In this document: positions 49,564 to 58,626 of the stretch, piece after piece
How the letters are laid out: each line of letters opens with the position of its first letter
How positions within the stretch are numbered: position 1 is the first letter of the stretch
Assembly: GCA_019359595.1 (NCBI GenBank)
Contig: JAHHGZ010000003.1
Coordinates: 62,001 to 126,000 of the forward strand
DNA length: 64,000 nucleotides
Reading direction: 5' to 3'
Source: Cyanomargarita calcarea GSE-NOS-MK-12-04C
Lineage (GTDB): Bacteria; Cyanobacteriota; Cyanobacteriia; Cyanobacteriales; Nostocaceae
Made by a program: the position numbers and the translations under genes
The notes under the pieces: generated by a model
Told to the model about the DNA's origin: nothing
Database searches by the model: none
What the model saw: only the letters and a program-made list of their open reading frames with translations

Positions 49564-50709
49564 TTAGACAATCGCTTTCTGGTTTTCAGACAAAATTTGA
49601 TTTGCCAATTTAGAAAAACGACCATATTTGTAATAAGCTGCACAAGCACCTTCCGAAGATACCATGCAAGTTCCAATAGGGGCTTCTGGAGTACAAGCAG
49701 TACCGAATACTTTGCATTCCCAAGGCTTCAAAACTCCTTTGAGAATTTCCCCGCATTGACAAGCTTTATGGTCAGCAATTTTGGAGTTAGGAATAGTAAA
49801 TTTAACTTCGGCATCAAATTGAGCATATTCAGGACGAATTTTAAAGCCAGAATAGGGTATATCACCTAAGCCCCGCCACTCAAAATCTTCTCGGACTTGA
49901 AAAACTTTGTTCATGGCTGTCATGGCGACTTTATTACCCGCTTCCTCTACTACTCGGTTATATTGATTTTCAACTTCACAACGATTTTCTAATAACTGCC
50001 GTAACAACATCCAAATTGATTGGAGAATGTCTATAGGTTCAAATCCGGAAACAACAATTGGTTTCTGATATTCTTGGGAAATAAACTGATAGGGGTCAGT
50101 ACCAATTACCATACTGACATGACCAGGGCCGATAAAACCATCTAGTTGTAAATCTGGATTATTTAATAGTGCTTGCAGGGCAGGAATTACAAGCACATGA
50201 TTGCAAAACATACTGAAATTCAAAACTTTTTCGGCTGCTGCTTGCAAGATGGTAAAAGCAGTACTAGGAGCGGTTGTTTCAAAGCCAATACAGAAAAATA
50301 CTACTTCTTTTTTGGGGTTTTCCTTGGCAATTTGCAGACAATCCAGGGGAGAATAAACCATGCGGATATCTGCTCCCTGTGCGGACGCTTGCAGCAGGTT
50401 GGTTTTGGAGCCGGGAACCCGCATTGCATCGCCAAAAGTGGCAAAGATAACGTTAGAATTTTGAGAGATAGAAATAGCATCATCTATTCTCCCTTTTGGC
50501 ATGACGCATACCGGACAACCAGGACCGTGAATTAGTTCGATTGTGTTAGGTATAATTTCTTCAATACCATATTTAAAAATAGAATGGGTATGACCTCCGC
50601 ATACTTCCATTATTTTGATGCGCTTTCCTAAAATGTGAGATATTTTTTCAATTTCCCGCAGTAGGGCTTCACCTCTGTATTGGTCGCGAAATTCATCTAC
50701 GTATTTCAT
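49564..50709 (-). CDS. hypD: Hydrogenase formation protein HypD, 381 aa
   Basis: HypD is the Fe-S scaffold that, with HypC, assembles Fe(CN)2CO. Signatures: MEVCGGHTHSIFKYGIEE, LIHGPGCPVCVMP, FCIGFETTAPSTA, GFIGPGHVS and the [4Fe-4S]-binding C-terminal part CQCGEILKG ... CKVFGTACTPEAPIGTCMVS. Full length. Its upstream gap is filled by tandem heptamers. Confidence 0.95.
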   Translation of the reverse strand: MKYVDEFRDQYRGEALLREIEKISHILGKRIKIMEVCGGHTHSIFKYGIEEIIPNTIELIHGPGCPVCVMPKGRIDDAISISQNSNVIFATFGDAMRVPGSKTNLLQASAQGADIRMVYSPLDCLQIAKENPKKEVVFFCIGFETTAPSTAFTILQAAAEKVLNFSMFCNHVLVIPALQALLNNPDLQLDGFIGPGHVSMVIGTDPYQFISQEYQKPIVVSGFEPIDILQSIWMLLRQLLENRCEVENQYNRVVEEAGNKVAMTAMNKVFQVREDFEWRGLGDIPYSGFKIRPEYAQFDAEVKFTIPNSKIADHKACQCGEILKGVLKPWECKVFGTACTPEAPIGTCMVSSEGACAAYYKYGRFSKLANQILSENQKAIV

Positions 50710-50715
50710 AATAAT

Positions 50716-50863
50716 TATTTGTTATTTGTTATTTGTTGGTTGTTATTTGTTGGTTGTTATTTGTTGGTTGTTATTTGTTGCTTGTTGGTTGTTGGATGTG
50801 AATAACTCTTAACCACTAACCACTAACCACTAACCACTAACCACTAACTATTAACCACTAACC
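50716..50863. repeat. Short tandem repeats between hypC and hypD
   Basis: About 60 bp of degenerate TTGTTATTTGTTGG units is followed by about eight copies of TAACCAC/ACTAACC. Heptanucleotide tandem repeats of this kind are well known in heterocystous cyanobacteria. They lie in the transcribed gap of the operon and overlap the 3' end of hypC. Confidence 0.8.
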
Positions 50864-51108
50864 CTTAATATTTCTGCCATTTCTTGCAGTAGCTGTAATG
50901 TTTCTGCTGCTTCTTTTTGGTTAATGCGATTCATGGCAAAGCCTACATGAACTAACACCCAATCTCCAATACAAGATTCGGCGGGATGTTGTTCGTCAAT
51001 GATGCAAGCGATATTTACTTGACGCTTGACACCTCCAACGTTAACAATAGCTAATTTGCGATTAACGTCGCTGATTTCTATAATTTGACCTGGAATTCCT
51101 AAACACAT
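50851..51108 (-). CDS. hypC: Hydrogenase assembly chaperone HypC, 85 aa
   Basis: The start is ATG 51108 because the family begins MCLGIPGQ (Cys2 is the ligand to HypD and the hydrogenase large subunit); the upstream 16 codons in frame are not conserved. The body contains RKLAIVNVGGVKRQVNIA and DWVLVHVGFAMNRI. Length is typical. It lies 65 bp after hypF. Confidence 0.94.
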   Translation of the reverse strand: MCLGIPGQIIEISDVNRKLAIVNVGGVKRQVNIACIIDEQHPAESCIGDWVLVHVGFAMNRINQKEAAETLQLLQEMAEILRVSG

Positions 51109-51173
51109 TTTTTTTTGAAGAGATAAGAACCGCAGAGGCACGGGCAGATGACACACAGAGGAGAATAGAAAAA

Positions 51174-53609
51174 TTAAACTGTTAATTTAGCGGCTGCAAT
51201 AACAGCTTGTCCTAATGATAATCCGGCATCATTTGAAGGTACTAAGCTGTGAGTTAAGACATTGATTCCTGATGTTGTTAAATGCGTACTGACTTGTTCT
51301 AAAAGTATACAATTTTGAAATACTCCTCCTGTCAGCACTACCCGATTGATGGCATTTTTTTTACAGAGGTGTTGCACCATATCGACAATTGCATTAGCCA
51401 AACCTTGATGGAATTTAGCAGCGATAATTTCTGAGGGAATTTGCTGCTGTAAGTCATCCAGTAAGGCTTGCCACATGGGACTCGGGTCTATATGATAAAT
51501 ATTATCTAAAATATTTAAAGTAAAAGGGTAAATTAAGGTTTCTTTAGAATCTTTTAATCTATTGATATCTACTAAGGCTTCCATCTCAATGGCTGCTTGT
51601 CCTTCATAGCTACATTCTTCTCGGCAAATAGCGATCGCACTCGCTACAGCATCAAACAAACGTCCTACTGATGAAGCTAAGGGAGAGTTAATTTTTGCTG
51701 TGAGAATTTGGTTTATTGAGCTTAGTGGCTTATTTTCAAGAAATTGGATTAATTCTAGATTGCCGTATTTTTGTTTTAAATTACACCATTTGAAAGCTGA
51801 GATTAAATGGGCATAGGTATTCCGCCAAGGTTGGTAAATTGCTTGTTTACCACCAATCATTGCAACTGGTTTAAATGTTGCTAATCGCTGAAACTGGCGG
51901 TAATCTGCTAAGAGAAATTCTCCACCCCAGAGTGTGCCATCTTCCCCATAACCCAATCCATCTAAAGCGATGCCTAATACTGGGGGAGAATCAAGAGGAA
52001 TGCTATTTTCTGCCATGCAAGCAGCTATGTGGGCATGATGATGCTGAATTTTATAGAGTTTTATCTGATTGGCACTTGCTAGTTTTTCACCAAGTTTTGA
52101 TGAGAGGTATTCTGGATGTTTGTCGATAGCAATAACTTCTGGTTTATGTTCAAATAAATTTAAGTATAAATTCAGCGTATCTTGGTAAGCATTAAAAGCT
52201 ACAGCATTTTCTAAATCTCCTAAATGTTGAGATAAAATTGCTTGCCCATCCTGCAACAAACAGAAAGTATTTTTTAACTCACTTCCCATTGCTAAAATAG
52301 TCGGATGCCTATCAAATCCAGGTGGTAAATTAATCGGTGCTGGTGCGTACCCTCTGGCACGCCGAATTATTTGCACTTTATCACCAACAACTCGCACAAT
52401 GGAATCATCTACTCGGTTCACAATCTCTCGATTATGTAAAAGAAAATAATCAGCAATTCCCTTTAACTTTTCTCGGGCTTCGTTGTTATCAATACATTGC
52501 GGTTCATCGGAAATATTCCCACTTGTTAGCACAATTGGACGATTCATCCGCTTGAGAATTAAGTGATGTAAGGGTGTATAAGGTAGCATAAAACCCAGGA
52601 CATTTTGCCCCGGTGCAACGGATAAAGCTATGTGGGGAGAAGATGTGGAGAAATTTCCTGCCCCCTCCCTGCTTGCGGGGAGGGGGTTGGGGGTGGGGTT
52701 CCGAGACTGGTGCAAGATGTGGGTACTGCCCATTTCCCTCTTTTTCATCAACACAATTGGTGCAGCAGGACTTTCTAATAACTCTTTTTCCCTAGCACTG
52801 GGGGTACAGTATTCTGCAATTACTTCTATATCCCTTGCCATTAAAGCAAAAGGTTTGTTGTAGCGTTTTTTGCGCTGACGCAGTTTTTGGACTGCAGCTT
52901 CCTGTGTGGCATCGCAAGCTAGATGTATTCCACCTAACCCCTTAATTGCCACAATTTCGCCTTTTTGCAATAGAGTACAAACTGCATCAACATCATCTAG
53001 CATGGAGAACATCGAATTGCTAATCACTTTACCGTCTGCACGTTCCAGCCATGCCTTCGGACCACAAACATGGCAGGCTACGGGTTGTGCATGAAAGCGA
53101 CGATTTTCGACATCGTTGTATTCCTTTGCACAAGCTGGGCACATGGGAAAAGTTGCCATGCTAGTGTTAGCACGGTCGTAAGGAATGGCGCGAATTATAC
53201 TCAAGCGAGGACCGCAGTGAGTGCAGTTGGTAAAGGGATAGCGATAGTGACGGCTAAAGGGGTCGAAAATTTCTTGTTTGCATTGCGAACAAGTTGCAGC
53301 ATCGGGGGCAATTTCAGTTTTTACTTTACTATTAATACTGGTAGAAATTTGAAAATCAGGAAAGTTTAATTCACCTTCGTAGCGAGTTTGAACAAGTTGA
53401 TTAATTTTTGCTAATGGTGGACATTCTTGCTGTAATTTTTGAACAAATTCTGTTAAAGATTCGTCATTCCCAGATGCACGAATTAATACACCTTCACCAT
53501 CATTTAAAACTTCTCCACTTAACCCAAGTGCTTTTGCCAGACGATATACTGTTGGCCGAAATCCTACTCCTTGTACAGTTCCCTTGACTCTGATTTCTTC
53601 AATTGCCAT
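51174..53609 (-). CDS. hypF: Carbamoyltransferase HypF, 811 aa, with a repeat-encoded insertion
   Basis: The start is ATG 53609 (MAIEEIRVKGTVQGVGFRPT), 16 bp after the NHL gene stop. Domains: acylphosphatase (1-90), two C4 zinc fingers (CSQCKQ ... CTHCGP; CPACAK ... CHVCGP), YrdC-like domain (~200-390), and Kae1-like carbamoyltransferase with HHHAHIAACMAE. HypF makes the thiocarboxamide on HypE from carbamoyl phosphate. Between SPAAPIVLMKK and SVAPGQNVLGFMLPYTP an extra ~30 residues are encoded by a G/C-rich repeat at 52661-52702; orthologues normally join these blocks with a short loop. Confidence 0.94.
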   Translation of the reverse strand: MAIEEIRVKGTVQGVGFRPTVYRLAKALGLSGEVLNDGEGVLIRASGNDESLTEFVQKLQQECPPLAKINQLVQTRYEGELNFPDFQISTSINSKVKTEIAPDAATCSQCKQEIFDPFSRHYRYPFTNCTHCGPRLSIIRAIPYDRANTSMATFPMCPACAKEYNDVENRRFHAQPVACHVCGPKAWLERADGKVISNSMFSMLDDVDAVCTLLQKGEIVAIKGLGGIHLACDATQEAAVQKLRQRKKRYNKPFALMARDIEVIAEYCTPSAREKELLESPAAPIVLMKKREMGSTHILHQSRNPTPNPLPASREGAGNFSTSSPHIALSVAPGQNVLGFMLPYTPLHHLILKRMNRPIVLTSGNISDEPQCIDNNEAREKLKGIADYFLLHNREIVNRVDDSIVRVVGDKVQIIRRARGYAPAPINLPPGFDRHPTILAMGSELKNTFCLLQDGQAILSQHLGDLENAVAFNAYQDTLNLYLNLFEHKPEVIAIDKHPEYLSSKLGEKLASANQIKLYKIQHHHAHIAACMAENSIPLDSPPVLGIALDGLGYGEDGTLWGGEFLLADYRQFQRLATFKPVAMIGGKQAIYQPWRNTYAHLISAFKWCNLKQKYGNLELIQFLENKPLSSINQILTAKINSPLASSVGRLFDAVASAIAICREECSYEGQAAIEMEALVDINRLKDSKETLIYPFTLNILDNIYHIDPSPMWQALLDDLQQQIPSEIIAAKFHQGLANAIVDMVQHLCKKNAINRVVLTGGVFQNCILLEQVSTHLTTSGINVLTHSLVPSNDAGLSLGQAVIAAAKLTV
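52661..52702. repeat. Dispersed CCCCCTCCCTGCTTGCGGGG-type repeat inside hypF
   Basis: The plus strand reads CCCCCTCCCTGCTTGCGGGG and then AGGGGGTTGGGGGTGGGGTT, a repeat that cyanobacterial genomes carry mostly between genes. Here it is in frame within hypF and codes for TPNPLPASREGAG. Confidence 0.7.
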
Positions 53610-53625
53610 AAGTTGTGAAGCGGAA

Positions 53626-54786
53626 CTACAAATAACTAACATTGAACAACAAAACTCTGTTATTTCCAGCATCAGCAATTATGGCAGTATCACCACATAT
53701 ATTTATGCCATAACACCAATTAAAACTATCTCGCTTCGGCTGTCCAAAATCCCGATTTTCGCTTTTACTTTGAAAATTTATTTGTCCGGCGATCGCTTGA
53801 GCGTCAGCACCTTGTAAAGTTATAATTGATTCAGGCTTTTTCCACCCCAACAATCGGGAATTAGCTGTATCCGTAACGAATAACCAATCACCCCAAGCCG
53901 CTACACTATAAGGCATACTCAAGCTGCTAGCATTGGGAAAATAAACTCCCTGATTCATTTCCACAGTATTAAAACTTTTTTGTCCCAACACTGCTACACA
54001 AGGGGTATTATTTTCTGTTGGGATTCCCTGCCAAATCATCACTCGATTATTACCAGCATCAGCAACAACTAAATTATCACCCCAAAAGGTAATATCGTGG
54101 CACCAACGCATACTCGCTCGGTCAGGAGTACCACCACCATTTTCGTTGCGGGAATGCATATCCGGTTGTCCCAAAACTAAGTCGGCAGGTTGTCCATTTT
54201 CTTCAGGTAATTGATGCCAAATTAGTACTCTTCGATTACCCGTATCGGCAACTAATAAACGTCCTTGGTGATAGAAAACACCGTAACACCAATTCAGAGT
54301 ATTTGCCGCAGCTTCTTGCTTCCCCCGATTTGCTTCATTGTCATAAAAATTAGCTTGACCTAATACTAAATCGGCTGGGACATTATTATCTTGTGGTACT
54401 TTATTCCAAATCAAAATCCGATGATTCCAAGCATCAGCAACAGCTAATCCTTCCCCACAAGCACAAATACCAGTTGGTACACTTAAAGTAGTTCTTCCAG
54501 GTGTACTTTTAGCGTTTTGTCCTTCATGGTAAAAATCTGGTTGTCCAATTATCCAATCAGCAGGCTGACTATCTCTAGTGGGTAAATTTCGCCATCCCAA
54601 TAAACGATGATGTCCTGTATCTGATACCCACAAAGTGCCAGTTTTTGATAATAAAGCACCACGAGGTCCAAACATTTCTATATTACTAGGTGCAAGAGGT
54701 GTTACTAATTCTCCTGGTTCAATACTTTTCCCTAAAATAACTTTTGCGTTTTGATGTAAAAGGAGAAAGTTTTGCTCTTCAGGCAT
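53626..54786 (-). CDS. NHL-repeat protein of the extended hyp operon, 386 aa
   Basis: Five to six beta-propeller blades of the form GxxxxxxxTLWVSDTGHHRLLGW and VADAGNNRVMIWQGIP are visible, each with (V/L)xDxxNxRxxxW. No signal peptide. In Nostoc sp. PCC 7120 an NHL protein precedes hypF in the same transcript and is thought to help maturation of the hydrogenase small subunit. The same order here supports that assignment. A predicted scaffold for protein contacts; no catalytic site. Confidence 0.85.
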   Translation of the reverse strand: MPEEQNFLLLHQNAKVILGKSIEPGELVTPLAPSNIEMFGPRGALLSKTGTLWVSDTGHHRLLGWRNLPTRDSQPADWIIGQPDFYHEGQNAKSTPGRTTLSVPTGICACGEGLAVADAWNHRILIWNKVPQDNNVPADLVLGQANFYDNEANRGKQEAAANTLNWCYGVFYHQGRLLVADTGNRRVLIWHQLPEENGQPADLVLGQPDMHSRNENGGGTPDRASMRWCHDITFWGDNLVVADAGNNRVMIWQGIPTENNTPCVAVLGQKSFNTVEMNQGVYFPNASSLSMPYSVAAWGDWLFVTDTANSRLLGWKKPESIITLQGADAQAIAGQINFQSKSENRDFGQPKRDSFNWCYGINICGDTAIIADAGNNRVLLFNVSYL

Positions 54787-54824
54787 CTATGTTTTTGGTT
54801 TTTGGTTATTGGTTATTAGACAAA

Positions 54825-55049
54825 TCACTTCATTTTGAAATCTTTAAGTAGATATGGCATGATTGCACCAGTGACTAAGCTAGTTATTACTACTGATAGC
54901 CAAAAGTTTTGTTCGGTTTGTGTGAGTGTGATAAAAAGTAGTAAGCCTATAGTAGTACCAATCCCAACTTGCCGAACAAAATACATTGGGTCGCGGATTA
55001 ATCGACCTTTGAAAAATAATTTAGTAGAAAACCACACTAGTTCTAGCAT
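54825..55049 (-). CDS. Small membrane protein of the extended hyp operon, 74 aa
   Basis: One or two transmembrane helices (IGTTIGLLLFITLTQTEQNF; WLSVVITSLVTGAIMPYLL) with a basic end. It is 8 bp after the 88-residue membrane protein and 38 bp before the NHL gene. Resembles the small proteins encoded upstream of hypF in Nostoc. Confidence 0.7.
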   Translation of the reverse strand: MLELVWFSTKLFFKGRLIRDPMYFVRQVGIGTTIGLLLFITLTQTEQNFWLSVVITSLVTGAIMPYLLKDFKMK

Positions 55050-55057
55050 GATTCCTC

Positions 55058-55324
55058 CTAATAATTACGCAATAAAGTTAGTATAATCAGTCCTAAGATC
55101 ATCGCAGGAAGTACTCCAGCCGGACCTAAGAACCCACCAAGTAAGGCAGATAACTGATAGCCTAAATCATTTTTGGCTAAAAGTATTCCGCCAATAGCAC
55201 CACCGACCATAGACAAGAGTGTTGCTATTACTAACCACACCAATCCTGTCACAAGATTAATATCACCAATAGCTAAACTGGTAAAAAAGTCCCCCAACTC
55301 AGGACTTGCCAAAATATGTCTCAT
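55058..55324 (-). CDS. Small membrane protein of the extended hyp operon, 88 aa
   Basis: Start ATG 55324 (MRHILASPELGDFFTSLAIG) is preferred to the in-frame codon at 55363. Two helices (LVWLVIATLLSMVGGAIGGI; LLGGFLGPAGVLPAMILGLI) suggest a membrane anchor. Located between the TPR and 74-residue genes; probably needed for hydrogenase maturation at the membrane. Confidence 0.7.
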   Translation of the reverse strand: MRHILASPELGDFFTSLAIGDINLVTGLVWLVIATLLSMVGGAIGGILLAKNDLGYQLSALLGGFLGPAGVLPAMILGLIILTLLRNY

Positions 55325-55483
55325 TATCTTCGTTTGTTGTTGATGGTTCACCGAAGAAGGCAAAAGTTAAAAGTTAAAAGGCAAAAGAAAGAAAGGGTTT
55401 GAAGCCCCAGACTGCCGAGCTTCACTCGTGGCGCTACGCGATTTATTTATGGAAATTCTCTTTTGACTTTTGATTTTTCACTT

Positions 55484-56458
55484 TTAACTTTCATGTATTT
55501 CTTTCTCAGCTTCTTGCATTGCTACAGCTACTATTTGTGCTTGTTCTAATTGTTTATTTTCAGTGAATATTTTCCAAGCTGTTTGATAGTAAACAAGCGC
55601 TTGCTTCTTATTTTTGGGATTTCCAAATTCCGGGTTTTCCGGGTCGTCTGGTAAATTGAATAAGGCGTTGGCTTTATTAGAAATGGTATTGGCGTATTCT
55701 AGAGGTGCGTGTTTGGGGTCACGAACTTTTAATGCTTCGTCATAAGCAGCGATCGCCCGCAAATTATTCTGTAAGGTATGGGAAGATGCTGAGTACTGCA
55801 ATGCGTTACCGAAATTATTTTGCAACATTGCATATTCCTGAGGATAGTTACTTAGTGTAATATGCTTCAGCGCTACTTCAAATGACTGAATTGCTAACCC
55901 CTGATGTAAGTACTCTTTTTTTGATGCTAATGGCATGGAAAGGTAAGCGATCGCTATATTATTATACAAAATAGCGTATTCCTGTGGGTATTTCTGCCAA
56001 GTGAATACCCGCAATGCCTCCTGGTAAGCCTGGATACTATCTGATATTCTCGCCAAATTGAATTGTGTTAGTGACTGCAACACCAACCCCAAATTCATCT
56101 GAATTTCTGCTACTTCTTCCTTAGAAGCTAACTTTTGAAAAATCGGTAATGCTTCTTCATAACCGATTTTTGCTTGCAATAATAAGTCAGCCCCCACATC
56201 TGGAATTGTCCTTAATGCTCCCGACATACCTGTTTGAGAGCGGGCTTTGAGAAGAGGGTAATCGTCACCGCACAATTCATAAGCTCGATAATATAACGAC
56301 ACCGCATTCCGCAAGTCCTTAACAGTTTTTTGCTGCTGTTGCGAACTTTGCGCCATCTCGATCAGCATCTCGATTTTTTCTTCTGTCGTTGCTGACTCTG
56401 AATCGAGAGCGGCTATTGCGGCCTTCACTGCTGAATCTGTAATGCTAGAAGTTATCAC
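55484..56458 (-). CDS. TPR protein, first gene of the extended hyp operon, 324 aa
   Basis: Multiple tetratricopeptide repeats are visible (QAKIGYEEALPIFQKLASKE; SIQAYQEALRVFTWQKYPQ; YAILYNNIAIAYLSM; AIAAYDEALKVRDPKHAPLE). No signal peptide. In Nostoc a TPR protein is encoded in the same extended operon. The NifU-like protein found there is missing here. A 120-bp gap with an imperfect AAAAGTTAAAAG/CTTTTAACTTT inverted repeat separates it from the next gene. Confidence 0.82.
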   Translation of the reverse strand: MITSSITDSAVKAAIAALDSESATTEEKIEMLIEMAQSSQQQQKTVKDLRNAVSLYYRAYELCGDDYPLLKARSQTGMSGALRTIPDVGADLLLQAKIGYEEALPIFQKLASKEEVAEIQMNLGLVLQSLTQFNLARISDSIQAYQEALRVFTWQKYPQEYAILYNNIAIAYLSMPLASKKEYLHQGLAIQSFEVALKHITLSNYPQEYAMLQNNFGNALQYSASSHTLQNNLRAIAAYDEALKVRDPKHAPLEYANTISNKANALFNLPDDPENPEFGNPKNKKQALVYYQTAWKIFTENKQLEQAQIVAVAMQEAEKEIHES

Positions 56459-57288
56459 TTCACTAATCCACGCTTAGGGAAATTGAGTCTTTCAACGCCC
56501 ACCAGGGGTAAAGATGCCCTTATTTTTCAGTTTCAAGGGCGAAGCGAAAAGTAATCCCTTTTGAGTTCAAAAAACTCGTGGTGGTTATTGAGTGTTAGCT
56601 GCTGACTGTTAACAGTTATTGGATTGAAGAAGTAAATTTGTTCCAATGTCAAACACTCTATCCTTAAAATAATAGTGGAGAATTTAAAATATTTCCACTA
56701 TTTGGAAGCAGCTAATATTTTTTTATTTTTGGGAGATAGCGGAGGTGTTTCAACAGTCTTCAGCCTAGCTTGCTTGAAAAAAATGATGATTTCAAAAGTT
56801 TTAAATATGATTTATTGATAACAATTTTAATAGAAAACATTAAATTTGTTTTTGACGTAAGAAACTGTGCCGAAAACTTGAAACCCCTACAGCAAAAGCT
56901 TTTTGAGACTTTATTGCTCTGCTATGTTGAGAGATTATTATTGCTTAGAGAAAAAATATGTTAGCCAATAACATTTGGATTTAAATTTGAATCAAACAAT
57001 TATGTTAGCGAATAACCTTTTAAACATATTTTTGTTTTGAGTCTCTGGTAGGAAATATAAAATTTTGTTTAATCGGATGCAAATGCTCCCAGAAAATATC
57101 AGATATTAGAAAATAAATGGTTGAGAAACAGGTGAGACGCTGCAAATATTCTCTATGGATTTTGGAATAGTTCGCTGCTAACAGTTAACTCTTAACTGCC
57201 AACAAATAACATTTCCCAAATCTATAATCAAGCATAGAGCTTGTTCACCTGAATCTGGCATGGATAACAGTAGAAAAGCATATTGCAG
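56459..57288. other. Divergent regulatory region between the hyp operon and the hupS remnant
   Basis: About 830 bp. An open frame at 56770-56964 has no recognisable features and is not called. The region should hold the hyp operon promoter and the former hupSL promoter. I did not find a clear NtcA palindrome (GTA-N8-TAC) by eye. Confidence 0.35.
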
Positions 57289-57351
57289 ATGATTAACTTA
57301 TTATGGCTTCAAGGTGGTGCTTGTTCAGGCAACACTATGTCGATAGTGTAG
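57289..57351 (+). pseudogene. hupS: hupS 5' remnant (uptake hydrogenase small subunit)
   Basis: ATG 57289 encodes MINLLWLQGGACSGNTMS followed by I-V-stop. LWLQGGACSGNTMS is the highly specific N-terminus of cyanobacterial uptake hydrogenase small subunits, including the first Cys of the proximal [4Fe-4S] site. Homology stops at TMS, exactly in a palindrome ACACTAT-GTCG-ATAGTGT (57331-57348). The remaining ~300 codons and hupL are not in the window. It is either a deletion scar or the left border of an insertion. Confidence 0.75.
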
Positions 57352-57510
57352 TCACAATAGAACAAACTGAGATGGCTTTCCTCGCTCAGTTGCGTTTCTG
57401 CAATTATTGGCTGGGGTAAATGAGGAAGGTTGGAGTCGCGGACGGGTAAGGCAGGGCTGTTTCATTCCCTAAAAGATGTAAAATTACAAGCATCGAGGGG
57501 ATGAAAAACT

Positions 57511-58626
57511 ATGGGTGCGAATCTGATTGAACAACTTCGGAAGGTTAAAGACTTTCGGACAAAGGATGGGCAAAGACACCAACTGTGGCTAGTGTTGTTG
57601 TTTGTAATTATGGGAACAATGAGCGGGTACGTGGGTTACCGTGCATGGGGTGACTTTGTAAAGCGGCATCGTCGTGTACTAATTGAGAAATTTGGAATTC
57701 AAAAACATGGCGTGCCTTCCTACTCAACAATACGACGAATACTAATGGGGGTAGATTTTGACATCCTTGCCAAAACTTTCAATCAGTGGGCACAAAGCTA
57801 TGTTCATTTAGATGCATCTGAGTGGTGTGCAATTGATGGTAAAAGTATTAAAGGAACTTTACAAAACTATGAGAGCGAATATCAGAATTTTGTGAGTGTA
57901 GTCTCTGTATTTGCACAGAATAGGGGACTTGTCTTCGGTCTGGACAAATTGGAAAATAAAAAAGGTAGTGAAATTAGCACAGTTCAAAATCTAATTTCGG
58001 CATTGGATATTGAGGGTGTTGTTTTTAGCTTAGATGCATTGCATTGCCAAAAAAAACTTGTCAGTTAATAACTGATGGAAACAATGACTATGCGATTGCT
58101 GTCAAAGGGAATCAAAAAAACTTGTATCGCCAAATTCAACATAATACGAATAATTCTCAGCCAACAAGTCGGTATATCACAACCGAGAGAACTAGAAATA
58201 GAGTTACAACGCGCAGTGTACAAGTTTTTGATGATTTAAATGGTATTAGCCAGGAATGGGCTGGCTTAAAATCATTAGTTAAGATTGAAAGAATCGGTAC
58301 TCGTGCAGGCAAAAGATATCACCAAGTTGCGTATTACATTAGTAGCTTGGTATGTTCAGCAGTTGATTTTGCCCAGGGAATTCGTGGGCATTGGACGATT
58401 GAGAATTGTCTTCATTGGGTCAAGGATGTGATTTTTAATGAAGATCGTTCGATGATACGCAAGGGCAATGCTCCCGCAAACCGTTCAATTATTTTAGCGA
58501 TACCACGAAGTGGTTGCCAAGGGCATCGCCCTCAATCTATTACGCCGAAACGGTCATTCTTCTATCACCTCATCTCAAAGATTTATGTCTAACGATATTG
58601 ACAAACTGTTATCCCTTGTGGAATGA
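57511..58626 (+). pseudogene. ISAs1-family DDE transposase, broken twice
   Basis: The N-terminal part (LIEQLRKVKDFRTKDGQRHQ, WCAIDGKSIKGT with the first Asp, VFSLDALHCQKK with the second) runs to 58068. The continuation TCQLITDGNNDYAIAVKGNQ begins one frame away at an A8 run (58049-58056). The C-terminal part HWVKDVIFNEDRSMIRKG supplies the Glu. A 25-bp net insertion at 58503 then breaks the end; past it the expected ALNLLRRNGHSSITSSQRF appears in the third frame to TGA 58626. Normal ISAs1 transposases are a single ORF of this length. Confidence 0.85.
58498..58530. repeat. Small dispersed repeat inserted in a HIP1 site of the transposase
   Basis: The sequence GCGATACC...GGCATCGC (33 bp) replaces an expected GCGATCGC in the coding frame (AIALN). 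The net gain of 25 bp shifts the frame. Its ends are identical to those of the repeat at 13310-13338. Confidence 0.75.

Noticed and set aside
50716-50863. CRISPR-like array
   Set aside because: Units are contiguous 7-14 bp tandem repeats without spacers.
56770-56964. 64-codon frame upstream of the hyp operon
   Set aside because: AT-rich, no ribosome binding site, no recognisable motif; more likely untranslated.
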